Origin: Axinella damicornis
Taxonomy: Eukaryota > Porifera > Demospongiae > Axinellida > Axinellidae
DNA: 64,000 bases
Direction: 5' to 3'
Assembly (NCBI GenBank): GCA_963931865.1
Contig: OZ007515.1
Location: 7,004,493-7,068,492, forward strand
Positions within the stretch are counted from its first letter, which is position 1. Every line of letters begins with the position of its first letter. Below, in pieces: positions 33,560 to 44,809 of this stretch. The notes beneath the pieces were generated by a model that was given only the letters and a program-made list of their open reading frames with translations, ran no database searches and was not told the origin of the DNA. The position numbers and the translations under genes are program-made.

Positions 33560-34518
33560 TCAGAATCAGACAAGAGCAGACTCAGAAGGTCCTCGGCTGC
33601 ACTGGAGGTCTGGGCCTCTGCTTTCTGAGCTACCTGTACCTGCTTCAGGGGTGTCTGAATTACCTGCTGCTACTGGTCTCCAGAATGGGGGCTTACCTTT
33701 CGCCTTACGTTCCAAGGCGGGCAGCCAGTCCTCCAACCTCATGGCCTCACTCTCACCATTAAATAGTTCTACAGGAGGAGCCTTGACACGCCTCCTGCTG
33801 CTACTAGGTAGTGCTAGGTCTAACATGCATACGAGTCTCAGGTTGCTCGGCACTTGCGAGTGGTTGGCGACTACCTGAGCCCTCAGCTCTGAGATGCACT
33901 ATCTCTGCTTCTGCCTCACTTAGCTGCCTATCAAAGTTAGACCCTTGGGCACACTGTTGGCCCCACAGCTCACTAACCCTGGCCTGAGCCCTATCAAGCT
34001 GGGTTGTCAAGTGACGTAAGGTAAGTCGGGGTAATTTCGGTCACGGTTTATTTCCGGTCACTTAGTAGAGAAGGGCTTCTCTATTCTAAAAGCTACGTTT
34101 TCAGCCAAAACTATGGTGCTGTGCAGATAGAGGCAACACTCAGCTATAACATATCTGTCGGCAAAATCAAGACCTTGCGTCCTTTGCGCGTATCTGCCTA
34201 AGTGACCGGAAATACCTGGTGACCGAAATTACCCGGACTTACCTTACCTGCCTCTCAAGGGCCTCGTTCTGAGCACGGGCCTCCTCCAGCTGAGGCTGCA
34301 GGGCCTCACCCTCCTCAGTCTCGCCCCCCTGCCTCAGCTCCAGGTCGAGAATCTTCCCCAGGACTCTCCTCAGGGTTCTCAGCAGGCACCTCCATCTGTA
34401 GGAATGCCCCCTCAGCATCCATGAGTTCAATCAGTTGCGCAGAATCTTCTCCCTCTGTGATTCTGAAATGATTGTTCCTTGGTTCATGTCCCTGCTCCTG
34501 AACTCGGCCTCCCACCAT
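33560..34518 (-). pseudogene. Retrotransposon gag-like region
   Basis: Minus-strand frames in order: a Glu/Gln-rich N-terminal part (LQPQLEEARAQNEALERQ), then after a MITE interruption a coiled-coil (LTTQLDRAQARVSELWGQQ), then VELFNGESEAMRLEDWLP, a phrase typical of gypsy gag capsids. Heptad-like Leu spacing supports a coiled coil. Several frames must be joined, so it is decayed. No long terminal repeats were identified at either border (about 31.3 and 34.75 kb). Confidence 0.6.
34016..34247. mobile_element. MITE inserted in the gag remnant
   Basis: A 232-bp element with arms of about 50 bp: GTAAGGTAAGTCGGGGTAAT at the left and its complement at the right, then GGTATTTCCGGTCACTTAG (left copy differs by two bases). 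It splits the gag coiled-coil frame, so it inserted after the retrotransposon. Confidence 0.85.
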
Positions 34519-34954
34519 TAGTTATGTGTCTATTCTCGAAGCACTACCTGGTAGTCCCAACGCCTGCACAGCAATCCGCTTGCGACATCAGTAGCAAGTC
34601 AGATAGAGATCAAAGGGTACACTTTCCCCGGGGTATAGGGTCCCGTTATCGTCGCCGTCATGGAGCAGTACGACATCACGTACAACGAGCCATAGTTGAC
34701 CTTTTACAATTTGATTAGCCCCTCCCACTACACCCGCGGGGCATGTTAGTAACATTGTTACTGTAGCAACCTCTAATCAAGCAATTGCCTGTTTACATGT
34801 TTGGCCGCAGCTGGAGATGCGGAATCGGAGGGCCCAAAGAAATCTCCACAGAATGGGAACTGAGCCCACGGAGATGGATGACGACGAGGCAATACTCAGA
34901 GAGCTGGTGAACCCACCCTGACATTGCCTTAGTCTCGGTACCATACTATTCGCG

Positions 34955-35029
34955 TAGCCTCGTTCCCAGGCTCTCCCACGCGCGGACATTTAGCGACGAA
35001 AAGCTGGGCGGGGCCTGGGAACGAGGCTA
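34955..35029. mobile_element. Family B mini-element
   Basis: TAGCCTCGTTCCCAGG to ACGAGGCTA, 75 bp, with CTATTCGCG at 34946-34954 and CTATTCGTG at 35030-35038 (9-bp duplication, one mismatch). Confidence 0.85.
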
Positions 35030-35233
35030 CTATTCGTGCACAGCGGAATAGTCTGGACGACTGCACATATAATTACTAGCATACTCTGCAGGGTAGCCCC
35101 CTTCAGTTCAGTGATTCCCACTCACAGCTGCATGCTGCAAGTTATATTGACTGCTGATTGCTTGTTGACCACATGAACATACCATAATGATACAAAATAA
35201 TTGTGTTGCAACTGGTTTGCCTGGGAGTCCCAG

Positions 35234-35852
35234 TAGCCTCGTCCCAGGCTCTCTCCTCTAAAAACGGGCGGAGGAGCTAGGAGAGAGCGTGGTAACATTC
35301 GCGCGTAAAAAGCTGTCGACTTCCGGCGCGTCATCAGCCATGTGATAAACGAAGGACACTCCTACTTTTGTGGTAAATGTCGCGTGAGTTACAAATCAGT
35401 CACGCGCTATTGAAAATATCGCTCTTCGTTTTCAAGGCATCCCCAGCTTCACAGAAGTCCGAGACAATTCTACAGCTAACCAGGAGAGCTCACCTTGTGA
35501 ACCGTCGATCCAGTAAGCGGCGACAAACGACGAACGAGCTGGTCCGGCAAACAACCCGCAGTGAACAGCGAGATCAGACCAGTGGCCCTCTCGCACACCC
35601 TGTCAACTGCCTTTCGCCAATCATTGAGAGGTACTCTGTCCCGGAGCGTTCAGTTCTGAGTCTACAATTCGTGCTTTAGCACGGCAGTGAAGGTAAACGC
35701 CTACAAAATGTTCACGTGTTCACGTGGTTTTGTTCTGCAATCTGATTGGGTCCGCCAGATCAAGGCGCCGGAAGTCGACAGCTTTTTACGGGAATGTTAC
35801 CAGGGTCTCTCCTCCGCCCGTTTTTAGAGGAGAGAGCCTGGGACCGAGGCTA
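35234..35852. mobile_element. Family B element, 619 bp
   Basis: Ends TAGCCTCGTCCCAGGCTCTC and its complement extend to inverted arms of about 45 bp that include AAAAACGGGCGGAGGA. GAGTCCCAG is repeated exactly at 35225-35233 and 35853-35861. The interior has a 100-codon frame starting at an ATG (35377, MSRELQISHALLK) without a recognised domain. The AAGCTGTCGACTTCCGGCG word also occurs on both sides, so the inverted repeat reaches about 110 bp inward. Confidence 0.85.
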
Positions 35853-35977
35853 GAGTCCCAGTACAGCACAAGGAAGCAGATAGCTAGGGGGTGGTAACAT
35901 GTACAGTTCAGTGTATGCGTACATGTGTATTGGAGTGAGTGACTTGCCTTGAGCATGAAGAAAGTAGACAAATATAC

Positions 35978-36095
35978 ACATAACAAGTAATAAAAAATGT
36001 AGCAGGATGTAGGGATACCAGAACGGCAAAAAGTAAGGAAACAAGGTAGGGATGATCGCACAAAACAGTGAAGTATACAACCCCCCTACAGATAT
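35978..36095. repeat. Single arm of the hairpin repeated at 62.3 kb
   Basis: The block AGCAGGATGTAGGGATACC through AAACAGTGAAGTATACAA matches the arm of the palindrome at 62271-62546 at about 90 percent by eye. Here the opposite arm is missing, so this is a half-element. Confidence 0.75.
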
Positions 36096-36099
36096 CTTA

Positions 36100-37643
36100 T
36101 ACACGATGGCGGTGGAGCATTCTCTTCTGGTATACAGGATGGCGGTGGAGCTTTCTCTACTGGTATACAGGGTGGCGGTAGAGCATTCTCTACTCCGGAG
36201 ACGTAGGAGTGGAAGATCGTAGCCTGGAGACGTGTGAGTTGACATGTGGCCATCCCTTCCATATATGCATATTCAATGTGTTTCGCATTCGATTTTTGTC
36301 TCGGCACCGAAGTGCCGAGACACAGTGCTGGATGCGTAGGTACGTGGTACGTACGTACGTACGTGGTACGTCCGTCGCTTTTCGCAATGCGCCCGCGCAA
36401 GTGCTGCATGCATGCTCTACACCCTTAAAAGGGTGTCAAACGTATTTATGGCCTGCAAGTAGATCTTCAAAAATGAGTATGGGTTTGCATGGCTGCTCAT
36501 GAATCCTCTTACCAAGACTGCTGCCACGTAGCTCTAATACTTAATTCAGGACAATGAATACTCACCCATCCACTCAGCCATCCCAAGTGCTCACTCAGCT
36601 CTAGCTAGCTAGCTATAGGCCTATAGATAAGTGCTGAAAGAATTGGCCAAGGTGTTGACTAAACATCAAGCCCAGACACAACCATACTGCGCTTTCACCC
36701 TTTGGGTGAACATTCCTGACCCACCCCTTGCTCACACAGAACCTCCAAGGATATTGACGCTCACTTAAGCTGAAAGTCTCATAGCTAACAGATTTTGCAG
36801 TCATAATAAAGGGTTAAGCAGCTGCCATGTCCTCTGCATGATTCTAGCTGATACCAAGTCGTGCCGAGACACATCAAGTCTTTTAAAGACTCACTTGTTA
36901 ATTCAGGCCAACATTTCACTTCGTCCTTCTCTACTTACTCTTCCCATTCAACTGTAGTGCCTACCAGACTTCTGATAGCGCATCCCCCGGCTCCAGCACT
37001 GGGTACGTATACACGATGGCGGTGGAGCATTCTCTTCTGGTATACAGGATGGCGGTGGAGCATTCTCAACTCCGCAGACGTAGGAGTGGAAGATCGTAGC
37101 CTGGAGACGGTGTGAGTTGACATGTGGCTATCCTTTCCGTATGCATATTCAATGCGTTTCGCATCCGATTTTTAATTCAGGCCAACATTTCATATCGTCC
37201 TTCTCTACTTACTCTTCTACTGTAGTACCTACCAGACTTCTGATAGCGCATCCCCCGGCTCCAGCACTGCGTAGGTATAAACGATGGCGGTGGAGCATTC
37301 TCTACTGGTATACAGGATGGCGGTGGAACATTCTCTACTTCGGAGACGTAAGAGTGGAAGATCGTAGCCTGGAGACGTGTGAGTTGACATGTGGCTATCC
37401 TTTCCCTACGTGTTGCATATTCAATGCGTTTCGCATCCGATTTTTTTTTCAGGCCAACATTTCAAATCGTCCTTCTCTACTTCTCTTGCCATGAAGCTGT
37501 ATTGCCTACCGGACTCTGATAGAGCATCTCCTGGCTCCAGCGCTGGGTACGTATACAGGATGGCGGTGGAGCATTCTCTACTTCGGAGATGTAGGAGTGG
37601 AAGATTATAGCCTGGAGATGGTGCGAGTTGACATGCATGTGAC
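36100..37643. repeat. Tandem repeat, period about 250-270 bp
   Basis: Units contain GATGGCGGTGGAGCATTCTC (often doubled), then GACGTAGGAGTGGAAGATCG, GAGTTGACATGTGGCTATCC, GCATATTCAATGCGTTTCGC and CGTCCTTCTCTACTTACTC. Anchor words recur near 36200, 37075, 37345 and 37585. A different repeat (36285-36430, also at 55104-55207) and non-repeat DNA separate the first unit. The last unit is split by the 37644-40719 transposon and resumes at 40720-40803. Confidence 0.85.
36285..36430. repeat. Dispersed repeat shared with 55104-55207
   Basis: Both copies contain CACCGAAGTGCCGAGACACA, GTGCTGGATGC, and CGTCGCTTTTCGCAATGCGC. This copy has an expanded ACGTACGT stretch at 36340-36370. Confidence 0.7.
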
Positions 37644-38444
37644 TACCGTATGGCGCTTATATTTCGCGGGTCTAAATTTTCGCGAATTGCTCTTCGAGAA
37701 CATTTCGTTGAAACAATTTCGCGAAATCGTGGTAAAACGCCACGCCCACACAATGGGCGTGGTGTACTATACTGCACTTGCGTGAAGACTCTCGTGCGCG
37801 CTGAACTCAACTAGCTACCACAGACCACTTCGTCGGTGCGTTGTATTCTGCGACGCTCTCTTCCCCACTTCAGAGTTCGTTTTCAGATACCTGCCTATAG
37901 GCGTTTCGCCGGATCGAGCTGGCAGCTTCAGTATTGACATGTCATGCAGATGGTACCGCGTAAGCGCTCTATGGTACCTCTTGGGAGAACTCTCCATGTG
38001 GATCCGGAAGCTAACACTTCGACTGCTGTCCATCCTCCTGCACTGTTGAAGACTAACTTCAAGTACACAAACAGAGCCATCAAGCTAGCCGTCGCGCGCG
38101 TACGTTGGAATACGGGATGCGCTTTTTTCACAGCAGTTCATGTGGTCACGTGCGCATATGCCAACTTTAACCCGCTATATTCACTGGATTGTGCGCGCGC
38201 GGGCCGGGCTGATCGTCGGAGCGGGCTCCAGCAGCTATAAATTATAGCTAGCTCCAAGATTCCTTGTCCCTGGGACAGTTGCAGTTGACCCACAAGGTAT
38301 GGATGGATCGATCAACAGACCACTGATCACTCTCTTGAATGTGTTGAATCAGCAGAAAATTAATATTGCATCAAGAACATGTAGCTATGTACATATAGCT
38401 ATACATCCATCTGAGCATAAATTCAATTGTTGGTATGCAGTGCC

Positions 38445-39413
38445 ATGAGTGCAGAGGCAGTGCCAGGATGGACCACAGGCCTGCATCGAGTGGGACTGTA
38501 CTTCGAGGGATTCGTCCACAATGCACCAGCTGTGCTGGAGGAGGAGACAGTCACATCTTTCGGTGTGCGCGACTCCAGCAGAAGATCCCATTCAATCCTA
38601 GAGCAGTGCAAGGAGAACACTGATGAAACCAGAGCTCAAGATGGCAAAAAGGTACAGCTGTACATGTATAGATGAAATAGTGGCCCGTAGTCCCTGTGTT
38701 GAGATTCATCATAATCTTAACTTTACAGAAACCTCAGCCCAGAGTATATTGGAGCTGCAAACAAGGTAACACCACCGTAGAGTTTGGAAATACACCCTTC
38801 ATTGTAGGAGACATCCAGCACCTGCAATGCCAGTACGGCCCTCAATACTACAAATCCAAGCCGAAGACAGGGAAGCAATTACGTTTGCAAAGCACACATA
38901 AAATTGGATGCCCTGCCCACATTGTTGTCAAACAGTACATTCTATTCCCACAATATGCTCTCCCAGATGAGATCCATGGAAAGAGCAAACACCAAATACG
39001 ACTCCAAAAGGAACAAACACTACTGAAATTGCAGGATGAAATGGAATCTGGAAGTGTCAAGCAGACCACAAGATACTGGTTATCTTTGCCAACACTGGAG
39101 GCACACGAGAAAACACACCCAGTGAAACAGGCTGCAGTATTTTCACAGAAGGTTAATCCAGCTGTAGCTAATTTCACAGAAGGTTAATCCAGCTGTAGCT
39201 CAAATGATTGGTGAGTTAGTTGCAGATGGTATTACTGAAGTTAACGATGTGATAAAGGCACTTCGACATCGCATCACCCACTACCTCTGCAAAGATTCCC
39301 AACCAGACCCAAATGATCGGGCATACTTCCCTACTCAGGATGACGTGAAGAATCACATCTACAGAGCAAAACAAGCTCTACAACATTCAAAGTATGACCA
39401 AGCATGCACATAG
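38445..39413 (+). pseudogene. CARF/ALS2CR8-like DNA-binding domain protein, frame broken
   Basis: Exon 1 (38445-38651) starts at an ATG, MSAEAVPGWTTGL, and ends AAAAAG/GTACAG in phase 0. Exon 2 opens at 38729 after CTTTACAG with KPQPRVYWSCKQ, then FGNTPFIVGDIQHLQCQYG and HKIGCPAHIVVKQY. This is the pattern of the calcium-responsive transcription factor (ALS2CR8) domain. A 31-bp tandem duplication near 39142-39203 (AGAAGGTTAATCCAGCTGTA twice) shifts the frame and creates a stop at 39185. The original frame resumes at 39204 with MIGELVADGITEV and [20 protein letters not shown], another part of the family's domain, and ends at 39411. Role if intact: sequence-specific DNA binding. Confidence 0.75.
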
Positions 39414-39450
39414 ACACATACTGCACTTCTGCAATTGTAATCACATAGGG

Positions 39451-39573
39451 ATGAAGAGGAAGCGATGTGGGGTCTGTGAAGCATGCATTTGTACAGACTG
39501 TGGCAAATGCAAGTACTGCCTTGACAAGCCAAAGTTCGGGGGACAAAGCAAACTGAAACAGGGCTGCGCTTAG
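39451..39573 (+). pseudogene. CXXC zinc-finger piece
   Basis: A 40-codon frame gives [27 protein letters not shown] and KLKQGC: the CGVCEAC and DCGKCxxC clusters and the KFGG motif of CXXC domains that bind unmethylated CpG. The last Cys lies beyond an in-frame TAG (GCT TAG CGC AGA TGT), so the second zinc site is truncated unless the stop is bypassed. It lies between the CARF-like and OTU pieces inside the same TIR element and may once have been part of one protein. Confidence 0.75.
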
Positions 39574-39597
39574 CGCAGATGTCTTAGATTAACAACT

Positions 39598-40388
39598 ATG
39601 GGAGGACCACAAGGTAAGCTATAAAGTTAAACCGTACCTGACTGAACCACTTCTATTCATACATCCTCTTCCCTAGGATCCCATCAGATGAAGCCAGCAG
39701 CCACTACCTCACGTACATCAGGTGCTGCTCCAGCTACACAGCAGGTGATAGATAGCATAAGGCACACAGTTCTGTTGACAAGTACATACTGGCATAAGGT
39801 GTGTCATAATATTATATAGAGTGCTCTGAATTCTTCAACAGTATCTCCTTCAGCAAGCATTGGCTTCTCTCACTGCAAGGGACTGCCAAGTTAAGCCCAT
39901 CATTGGAGATGGGAACTGTTTATTCCGTGCCATCGGTTTTGTGCTGTACGGCACCGAAATGGCTCATGAGAAAGTACGTGAGCTGCTGGTCCAGTTTGTC
40001 TCTGAGAACCGAGGAAGCTTCCGACCATACATTGATGGTGACATTGAAACTTACTTGGCTAAGATGAAATATACAAGAGTGTGGGGCACAGCAGTGGAGC
40101 TACTAGCAGTAGCAGCACTCCTTCAGATACCGGTGTTCACCCTCATTCCCCATGTGAAATACCTACAAATGGTTCCGTTATAAGCCTCTCTGTGTCGATA
40201 GGCTTGCCTTCCCAACCCAAGATCCACCACCTAAACAGCTGTCCAGGCTGAACCACATTGAGCTTATCAATGTCAGACAACACCACTATGTCGTAGTCTA
40301 TGACTGCATTCTGTCCCAGGATGGAGACTATCCACTGGATGAGCCCCCCCTCAGCGAAGAATTCATTATTAGCTACAGTGTTTTATAA
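39598..40388 (+). pseudogene. OTU-family cysteine protease-like gene, frame broken
   Basis: Three exons are supported: 39598-39613 (ATG start MGGPQ), 39677-39744 and 39854-40388, with introns of 63 and 109 bp (GTAAGC...CCCTAG and GTGATA...TTCAG). The product has the OTU catalytic Cys loop IIGDGNCLFRAIGFVLYG and downstream WGTAVELLAVAALLQIPV. Near 40160 a one-base change shifts the frame. The next frame continues YKWFRYKPL and reaches the catalytic His region (INVRQHHYVVVYD) before a TAA at 40386. OTU enzymes remove ubiquitin. Intact introns mean it was not retroposed. Confidence 0.8.
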
Positions 40389-40812
40389 TCTTGTACACTT
40401 TTTTATGTTACTCAGCTTACATCTTACCATTGGCATTGCCACCAGTCCTGTCCTTTTCAATGTCTTCGTCACAGTTTGTTTTTCACAGTTCATGCAACGT
40501 ACGTACGTGTACCATACACGTGAACTTAACGGGTTAATGTTCGCACGTGACCACATGAACCGCTGTGAAAAAAGCGCATCCCGTTGGAATACTGTCCACG
40601 TAGCTGTAGGCGCACAACACGTGACAAAATTTTCGTTGAAATAATTTCGCGAATGACCTGTAATTCGCGCGAAATTCGCGCGAAAATTTAGACCCGCGAA
40701 ATTTAAGCGCTATACGGTATCCTTTCCCTACCTGTTGCATATTCAATGCGTTTCGCATCCGATTTTTTTCACGCCAACATTTCACATCGTCCTTTTCTAC
40801 TTACTCATGCAG

Positions 40813-41413
40813 CTGATGATGAAGACATCCAAGGCATTTTGTCCAAAGCCAAAGGATATATGATTCGCTTGGCAATGATCTTGTATGCACTTGAACAAGC
40901 CATTGAATATCTCGGAAATTTACCAGATTCTACTACCTGCCGTGCAGTTCGCAGACCCAAACTCAAATTGCAAGGCTACCTTCCTGGTCAAGCTCGATTA
41001 GTGTGAATGCTGTCGAAGCGGCCGAGAAAATCCTTTCAAGCCTCTGCAACCAAAAAAATTAATTGTTATGCTTGGAAAACATCAAGATGAGATAGACAGT
41101 TTTAACACCTTCTGATGTCCATCGACTATCCAAAGTGCTTGGAACAGTTTGTTCACCGGAAGGAATTGTGCGGGCTTATGTCATCTCTCAGAAGGGGATT
41201 GCACAGCCAACTACGAACGCTCAAAACCTCCTCAATTTAGCTGCTACATTTGGGTATGGTGACATGCAGCAAATAGTTGCGCAAAACAACCAAACAACCA
41301 CGGTTTTCTGCAAACGACGGCACCAAGACCTTCCAGAACCCACAAAGAACCGCCTTAAGAAGCTAAAATTAACACCACAAACTTATGACAGTACTTTTCC
41401 GTCTACATCTTAG
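40813..41413 (+). pseudogene. DUF3987-like C-terminal fragment (tentative)
   Basis: After the acceptor-like ACTCATGCAG a frame encodes EDIQGILSKAKGYMIRLAMI then LYALEQAIEYLG, reminiscent of the C-terminal helices of DUF3987 primase/helicase-associated proteins found in invertebrate mobile elements. It stops at 41004. A second frame (41135-41413) gives SPEGIVRAYVISQKGIAQP and a basic end. The two may be one broken gene. The assignment rests on a short stretch and is uncertain. It lies just outside the 3.1 kb TIR element. Confidence 0.35.
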
Positions 41414-41486
41414 GCTCAATACATGCATGGTCAACTGTTCTTTATTATTCACCCCATGGGCAACCCATTCATATACCACTTATATC

Positions 41487-41697
41487 CATTGAGTCACTTC
41501 AGATATCTCAAACTTGGCTACTGCATTCTTGGTAAAGATAAAATTAATTCAGCCATACCTATTATAGTCATTCTTCTTAGCTACAGCAAGTTATAATCCA
41601 TTGAGTCACTTCACATGTAAATCAAACTCAGCTATATATAGCTACTGAATTCATCCTGGCCGTGCTCAGCCATACAGTCATTCTTCTTCCTGCAGCA
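41487..41697. repeat. Direct repeat, two copies of about 105 bp
   Basis: CCATTGAGTCACTTCA, GGCTACTG/AGCTACTGAATTC, CAGCCATAC and AGTCATTCTTCTT occur in the same order in 41487-41590 and 41597-41697. No coding content. Confidence 0.7.
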
Positions 41698-42039
41698 AAT
41701 GTACAGTACAGTCATGACAGTAATCAACTTAATTTGTGCAAGCAAGTGGCAAAACTATCTGTTACAGTTATGGTAGCTACACCAGCAATTGCACATCATG
41801 AGATGCAGCATCTCTACAATCATCTGGTTACCATAGCAATTAACAACGAAAGCAGTTCAGACCTCCATCCATGGCCGCTTAAACTACCTTCTTTGAAATG
41901 CATCAACTTAAACTTTGACTTAAACTTTGACTGTGTTGATCTGTTCATGCATGAAACTACAAACAATGAATGCTAATTGAAGACTGCACTTGTAGGGCTT
42001 CTTTTAACAATAGCAATGCCCATACACACTTTATTATAC

Positions 42040-43115
42040 TCTAGTAGACACTCACCTCTACTTGATGCTAGTTACACTCTAGTTGTACTACTAGCTGCAC
42101 TCTACTAGGACAACTTGGATAAATAGGTACTAGCCTTGTCAATGTGTATCATTGCCATGTCAACTCAACAAAGTGTGTACCATATTTCCGCGAATAGACG
42201 CCGCGGCGTTTATTTATTTCGTCGTTCAGTTCGGTGCGGCGACTATTCGAGGGCGGCGTTTATTCGAGGGCGGCGTTTATTACTTTGGGCAGTATGACCG
42301 CGCCACGTACACAGCATCCCTAGCTAGCTCCCCGTCGAATTGCGTGGTATGGCTCTTACAAAAGTTGATCGAGAAACACACAAAACAACAACTCACAATG
42401 GGCAAGATTCGGCAAGTGCCGTTCGCGGCGTCTGAGCGCTTTGATTAGCCGTCGCTTTGCGGCAAAGCGATACACACGAGACGAGGACGATGGTGAAGAT
42501 GACTTCACTGGATGCATATGGAGAGGGATGACGACGAGCTCGGGGACTCAGACTGTCTACCACGACTGCGTACAAAGTGGCCACGCACGTACGTATACGT
42601 ATGTACAAAGGCCACGCACGTACGTATACGTACTCCGTTTATCATCATACTTTGCGCACGTGCTAACCCGCCGCGGCGTTTATTCGAGGGCGCGTTTATT
42701 TCACTCAGCGCCTCCAATTGTGCGGCGTTTATTCGAGGGCGGCGTCTATTCGCGGAAATACGGTACTTATAATTTTAAGGTAGCTATGCTGTTTGTGTTC
42801 TATGACCATTGTGTATTCTAGTAGCAACTCACCTCAACCTGCCAATAGTTATACTCAAGTTGCACCACAAGCTGCACTCAACTAGGACAACTTGGATGAT
42901 TAGGTAGCTTGACAATGTTACAAAGTAGCCAGCCAAGCTGTGTGTTCTATGCATTGGCTGGTTCTATGCATGATTATCATAGTAGCAACTCAAGAATGTA
43001 CATAGCTTTGGCTTGTTATAGTAGAGACTCACCTTGACCAGCCAATAGTTACATTCAAGTTGTACCACAAGTTGCAGTCAAGTAGGACAACTTGGATGAA
43101 TAGGTGCCTTGTCAA
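42040..43115. repeat. Diverged repeat of about 95 bp, three copies
   Basis: Copies at about 42045-42145, 42820-42915 and 43020-43115 share ACTCACCT, AATAGTTACA, CAAGTTGTACCACAAG, and TAGGACAACTTGGATGAATAGG. A family D element (42178-42765) lies between copies one and two. Confidence 0.75.
42178..42765. mobile_element. Family D TIR element, second copy
   Basis: Ends TACCATATTTCCGCGAATAG and complement CTATTCGCGGAAATACGGTA. Internal GGCGTTTATTCGAGGGC occurs four times. It matches the copy at 5190-6150 but lacks the nested family E insertion, so it shows the empty site there (GCTAATC). Confidence 0.85.
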
Positions 43116-44006
43116 TGCGGCAGTATCATGGTCACAGTAATTACCACTTGCATGCGCAGCAAACACTGGCCTAACTTGCATAACTATCCGAATTAATATC
43201 TACCCACTAGCCAAACCTCTAGCTAAGACTTCTTCCTGTGTGCTTCCTGACGTAAACTAAAGTATACTAATGTTCGCTGCTTGACCATAGCTGTAATACA
43301 TTATTTTAATACTTATCTAGTCGCGTATAATCTACAAATCATAGTTTCCAATCCTGCACCTTTCTCGCAACCTAGCTGTTTCAGTCGGTTGGGGATTACT
43401 GATTTGGTGGAATACAAGTCGAGCGTCCAGGTGCAGTGGTGCGTGCAAGGATAAAACGTTTTCCGTTTTAATTATCGTTGGTGCGTGCAACCGGTAGTCA
43501 ATTAAGGGCCACCAGCCACCCCTAGGTTCATGGAGGGCTCGAGGCTTAAGGGTGGTGAGAACTAATAAATTATTCATAAGGGGCGCGCGCGCGACTGGTT
43601 GCTATGGACTGTATCTCGGTTAGAAAAGCATTTATAAACACGCAGCTTGCTGCAGCCTACCGTCCGTATGAACTACAGAACACAGAGAAAAGTTCATAAC
43701 TCTGCCTTCCCCTCAGGCGGGACACTGGAGCAGCCAAATCCAGACCTATTTCATGATAAAACTTCTCAACAAAGCGACTTTACACCTTCACAACGTCGCC
43801 TACAGGGCTGTTTGCACGAAGGGACGTGGCGTTTTTCACTGTAGTCTCGTTCCCAGGCCGCGAATGCGCACTGGGAATAAGCGGAAGCAAACGCTTTTGT
43901 ATTTTTCTCATTCGTGTAGCGTATAATTCGGAAAACTTCACGTTACGGTCGAGCCCACCTCCCCAGGATGACGAAGATTATACTGAAGTCCCATTCCGGT
44001 GAACAC
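43116..44006. other. No gene seen
   Basis: AT-rich unique sequence. A small family B-like left end (TAGTCTCGTTCCCAGG) lies at 43843. Short frames on both strands have no domain. Confidence 0.45.
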
Positions 44007-44015
44007 AGGTCAAGT

Positions 44016-44809
44016 TAGTCTCGTACCCAGACCTCCCGAAACGCGGAAAGAGGGTCTGGTGTTATTTCTTGGCGCATGGGGAGGGGCTATACGGCGTTGG
44101 AATGTAATTACCTGCATTCTGTATGTCCTCTCCAATGAAAGCGCACCTATCACTATTCTTATAAGCTTACTGTAGCAGCGCATTTGGTCCTTCACGAGTG
44201 ACACCAAAGGGCCAACAACAACGTACAGTTGCCCTGCGCTTGTACAGAATTCTGTCTGAGGTTTTCAAAGATGAGTGGAAGTGTCACGAAACACAGAGAT
44301 TTCCCAAAACCAGCCGGCAAGATAATCGATTTGGCTTACTGCCTCAGCTCGCTCTTCGGTAGGCCTGTCGTATCCATTTCACTGACATACCGTCCGTACT
44401 AGCTACACTGCACTGTTACATGTACCGTACCTATGACTTACGCTGAGTCAGCTCGACCCTATGACGTTGATGTCTGGAATGTGGGATGGCCAATCAGAGT
44501 TTAGCTAGAGCAATAAATTGCTTCGCAGTTTCCGTGTCGGCTAAGTAGACTTGGTAGATACAGCCCAGAACGACGCGAAGAGGAGTGCTGCCTTCGTTAG
44601 TACAAAGAATATCTCTCACCGCTTTACTGGGGATCATCAAACATGTCGAATTTGCCATTTTCATCTGGAATCTACTGAATACGTCATCGTGGTCACGCCC
44701 CTCGAAGGTCAGGCAGCATGTAGCAATGTCCCCAGACCCCTTTTTCGCGCGTGCGCGTTCGGGGTCTGGGAACGAGACTACGTTTCGGGAGGGTCATGGC
44801 ACGAGACTA
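44016..44809. mobile_element. Family B-like element with TAGTCTCGT ends
   Basis: The left end TAGTCTCGTACCCAGACC is matched by the right end (complement TAGTCTCGTGCCATGACC), and both continue with TCCCGAAACG. AGGTCAAGT (44007-44015) and AAGTCAAGT (44810-44818) form a 9-bp duplication with one mismatch. A second small hairpin with family B end (GGGAACGAGACTA at 44768-44780) is nested near the right end. Confidence 0.8.

Larger units (their letters stand above)
37644..40719. mobile_element. 3.1 kb family C-type TIR element carrying CARF-like, CXXC and OTU pieces
   Basis: The left end TACCGTATGGCGCTTATATT and the right end (complement TACCGTATAGCGCTTAAATT) continue as inverted arms of about 42 bp through TTCGCGGGTCTAAATTTTCG. 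Further in, inverted blocks at about 38107-38160 and 40540-40600 share GGGATGCGCTTTTTTCACAG and TCATGTGGTCACGTGCG. TA ends flank both sides. The insertion splits a unit of the local tandem repeat. The neighbouring units show the uninterrupted site GACATGTGGCTATCCTTTCC. No transposase is present, and the coding pieces inside (38445-40388) are described separately. Confidence 0.85.
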
